Origin: Physocladia obscura
Lineage: Eukaryota > Chytridiomycota > Chytridiomycetes > Chytridiales > Chytriomycetaceae
NCBI GenBank assembly: GCA_027596945.1
Contig: JADGJH010000353.1
Coordinates: 1-11,525, forward strand
Direction of reading: 5' to 3'
DNA length: 11,525 nt
Shown here: piece by piece, positions 9,017-11,525 of the stretch
How positions within the stretch are numbered: position 1 is the first letter of the stretch
How the letters are laid out: the number at the start of each line of letters is the position of its first letter
Notes under the pieces: generated by a model
The model's database searches: none
Told to the model about the DNA's origin: nothing
The model's input: the letters and a program-made list of their open reading frames with translations, nothing else
Program-made: the position numbers and the translations under genes

Positions 9017-9644
9017 TCTTGCTTTTTTCGCCAAGAGAAACGATTGCTTGTTTGGTTCCTGGGACAAATTTGTTTTCCACTGCTCATAAAATTTGTAAAA
9101 ATTGAGGTGCATGCGCAAAAAGCCCTGACGAAAACCCTTAAGAAATTCATAAAAATGTTGACAAGTTACAAAAAAATAAATTAAGTTAAATAATTAGTCT
9201 ATTCTTGAGATAGTCAGAGTTTAGATCCCATACAGTTCCTTTTGACAAACTGATACCATTCTCTCTACTTCAAAAAATTTTTCTGTTGAGAAAATAATTC
9301 GGAAACTTTTCATGGCATGCACCAAATAATTTTTTTTTTGGGAAACGACAAAACCTAAATAAAACACCAATATAGTATTATATGCCAAGCATCAATTATA
9401 AATAGAAACGAAAAATCATTGAAATGCAAAAAACTCTATTGTTATTACATGAAGATAAAAAAACTCTGAATGTATTATAACTTACTCCTGCCCTACATCA
9501 ATTCATAAACACAACAATCACCAGATAATTCAAATAGCAAAATTTTTTCCGAAAGACTGGCGGAAGTTTGTATAGCAGAGTTTGTCAGGAAATTTTGTTT
9601 TTCCTTGGATTTCAGCATCGACAAGAGTTTGCGAAGCTAAATAG

Positions 9645-9949
9645 TTATTCTGCAGTGCCAGCAACATCGGTTGATCGCTGTACACCTGCTCTTGACAATG
9701 TCCGGCCTACTCTAATCTTGTCAAGAACAGAAATAGAGCTCAACGCAGAGCCACGGTTACTCACAATAATACCATCGATGCTGCTATCGTGTCTTCCGCC
9801 GCCATGATGTCCTTTAAAAAAACCTTCGTGGCAGTAACACCTCTATGTATATCATGCCAAGTTAACGCACCATCTTCTTTTGCTTGGAAGGTCTCTGTTT
9901 CCAAAACACTGGATTCGCGGGAATTTCTCAAGACAATATCGGAAGTAAA
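9645..9949 (-). pseudogene. Coding-like debris, possible gene relic
   Basis: On the minus strand one frame is open from 9949 to the stop at 9761 (62 codons, contains ETFQAKEDGALTWHDIHRGV). A second frame is open from 9842 to the stop at 9645 (65 codons, contains GHHGGGRHDSSIDGII and SISVLDKIRVGRTLSRAGV). The two overlap by about 80 bp in different frames. Both have protein-like composition in an otherwise A/T-rich spacer, which suggests a frameshifted relic or an unrecognised exon. The plus strand is also open from 9568 to 9807, but only with a TTG start. I recognise no family, so the pseudogene label is tentative. Confidence 0.25.
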
Positions 9950-10323
9950 TTAATATAATACGAATATTAAGATATTTATAAATTGAAAAAAAAAATGCGT
10001 ATGGATCACTTCCTCCTCATTTACGCGGGAAATCCTCAATTACCGACGTCTCGCATATCAAAAGAGCCCTTAAAAAATATAGCAGCTAATTAGAACCCAA
10101 CCGCAATAAAGTACGGCAACATCAGTGACAATAACTACTGCCGCTAGTGGTGTTATAGACCAAGTAAACGACAAAAGCAGCAACGGTTAGTTTTTGCATA
10201 TTTACAGAATCGATCCAATGTATCTAGCAAACTCCGAATCAACAAATAAAGCCCAAATATTTCACCACTGAAAGCAAAAACAAAGGAAAAATTTTATTTT
10301 TATTTTGATCAGCACAGTTCCAC

Positions 10324-10332
10324 ATGGGTTAA
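10324..10332 (+). other. Minimal upstream ORF (Met-Gly-stop)
   Basis: ATG GGT TAA ends 24 nt before the hydrolase ATG and runs into a 16-A tract (10331-10346). If the transcript starts upstream of it, it could lower translation of the main frame. No transcript start is known. Confidence 0.3.
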
Positions 10333-10356
10333 AAAAAAAAAAAAAATCTTGTAAAG

Positions 10357-11525
10357 ATGAATACAACCAGAATTGCGGAACAACAACAGCAAGTTACAGA
10401 GTTGGCAAGAGACTTAATTCAACAAGTATCAACGCGGATGGGGGTCGAAGAATCTAGGGGAGCAGAACTATTAGTCGCCATACTATCAGCGGTTTTGATA
10501 TTATGGGTACTGTTGTTTATTGGGCCTGGAGTAGGAGGAAAGGTAACACTTACTCATGCAGCAGATACTGCATTGATTGGTGTATTTGACGGCACGAAAG
10601 TAATCAAGACACCGCTTTTGGCATTGATTCGAAGAAAGTGTCCAGCTTTGATTAAAGGTACTTTCCGGCCAACAGCTTGGCTGAAGGGTGGCCATATTCA
10701 GACCATCTGGGCTGCTATTCTCCAAAAGATTCCCGACTCGCGCGTTAAATACGACAGGTTGGGCTTTTTTGACCCGCCAAATTTGCTGACAAATGCATCC
10801 AAAACCCTAATAATCATTCCGTCCGATTGAAAAATTACAGGGAAATATTAGATTTGCCTGATGGCGGAATTGTTGCCATTGATTGGGCTCCACTAAACCA
10901 TAGGGAAATGCCAAAAGATTCTGTAAGTTTGCATCACATCTGTAAAAAAAACTATATAAATTCATTTCAAAAAAACAAAAACGAAAAGCCAATCATTGTT
11001 TTAATGCACGGGCTGTCAGGTGGAAGCTTTGAAACATACATTCAAGACCAAATTCCAGGCGCACTCGCAAACGGATACCGCGTTGCCGCTTTAAACTATC
11101 GTGGATGCGGCGGTATTGAAATACGGACGCCAAAATTGTACGGCGGCTCATACACTGAAGACGTGCGCCAAATCTTAAAATACATTCACGCGAAAAACCC
11201 GGTATCTCTTTTGGTCGGGATAGGGTACAGTTTGGGCGCAAACATCTTGTTGAAAGCTGTTGGCGAGGATGGAGATAAGACGCCGTTAGTTTGCGCGATT
11301 TCGGTGGCGAACCCGTATGATTTGAATCTGTGTTTGAATTTTTTGCATAATTCAGTTGTTGGACGTGTTTATTCACGCGCGTTGACGAAAGCTATTCTCG
11401 AAGTGTTTTCAAACCATTTACACGTTTTCAAGAAGAATCCGAATTTTCACTCGCATTCGGCGCCTATTGATGTTTCGCAGGTCATGCGTGCGAAATTCGT
11501 AAATGATTTCGACGAGGTATTTGAC
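10357..11525 (+). CDS. Membrane-anchored alpha/beta hydrolase, ABHD1/3-EMB8-YheT family (5' part)
   Basis: Exons 10357-10757, 10841-10922 and 10989 to the window end; 340 codons visible, open at the 3' edge. Introns are 83 bp (phase 2) and 66 bp (phase 0). A hydrophobic segment at about 36-55 predicts one membrane anchor, as in ABHD1/2/3. Family landmarks: VKYDREILDLPDGGIVAIDW across the first junction, HGLSGG (168-173, oxyanion region), LNYRGCGG (196-203), LYGGSYTEDVR, and the nucleophile elbow GYSLG with Ser242. The catalytic Asp and His should lie beyond or near the cut edge and are not seen. The visible part ends at NDFDEVFD, the usual Phe-Asp-Glu cap region. Yeast and animal relatives act as acyl-ester lipases or ethanol acyltransferases; substrate here is unknown. 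Start context is good (A at -3). The divergent neighbour is the PAP2 gene, 1.34 kb away. Confidence 0.9.

Larger units (their letters stand above)
9017..10356. other. 1.34-kb spacer between divergent genes, no confident gene
   Basis: Separates the minus-strand PAP2 gene from the plus-strand hydrolase, so it must hold both promoters. 9120-9540 and 9960-10350 are A/T-rich with homopolymer runs and no recognisable coding frame, tRNA or repeat array. 9620-9950 is less A/T-rich and has coding-like frames, described separately. No clear TATA box or conserved regulatory motif was found. Confidence 0.6.

Noticed and set aside
1..11525. CRISPR array, insertion sequence, rRNA or operon-like prokaryotic features
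   Set aside because: No spaced direct repeats, transposase or inverted repeats, rRNA motifs or ribosome binding sites were seen; the locus is spliced and eukaryotic.

Overview
The window reads as nuclear DNA of an early-diverging, flagellated (zoosporic, chytrid-like) fungus. Four observations support this. The genes carry many short GT-AG introns (45 to 218 bp, mostly 51-83). Intergenic DNA is AT-rich. A full fungal Pkc1-type kinase is present. There is also a probable axonemal central-apparatus protein, which non-flagellated fungi lack. The standard genetic code is used (TGA and TAA stops). The species cannot be named from sequence alone.

Layout, left to right: (1) 142-4335, minus strand, a complete 12-exon protein kinase C of the Pkc1 class (HR1-HR1-C2-C1-C1-kinase-AGC tail, 1097 aa). 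(2) 4597-5019, minus, an intronless 140-aa coiled-coil protein of unknown function. (3) 5102-6500, minus, a five-exon, 386-aa protein resembling the flagellar C1a / CFAP119 (CCDC189) family. (4) 6768-9016, minus, a four-exon, 691-aa secreted PAP2-superfamily phosphatase/haloperoxidase-fold protein. It ends in an autotransporter-type beta-repeat and is bacterial in character, the best candidate here for horizontal transfer. (5) 9017-10356, a 1.34-kb spacer with no confident gene but with coding-like debris. (6) 10357 to the window end, plus strand, the first three exons of a membrane-anchored alpha/beta hydrolase of the ABHD1/3-EMB8-YheT family, cut off by the window edge.

Four minus-strand genes lie head to tail with short spacers (82 to 267 bp), so terminators and promoters must overlap. 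The hydrolase is divergent from the phosphatase gene across the large spacer. The genes do not form one pathway: cell-wall-integrity signalling (Pkc1), the flagellum, a secreted phosphatase-like enzyme and lipid/ester hydrolysis sit side by side, as is usual in fungal genomes. All exon boundaries were worked out by hand from GT-AG sites, reading phase and protein-family continuity. No transcript evidence or database search was available. I do not see a clear new multi-gene system; the main novelty candidates are the bacterial-type phosphatase, the orphan coiled-coil gene and the coding-like debris.
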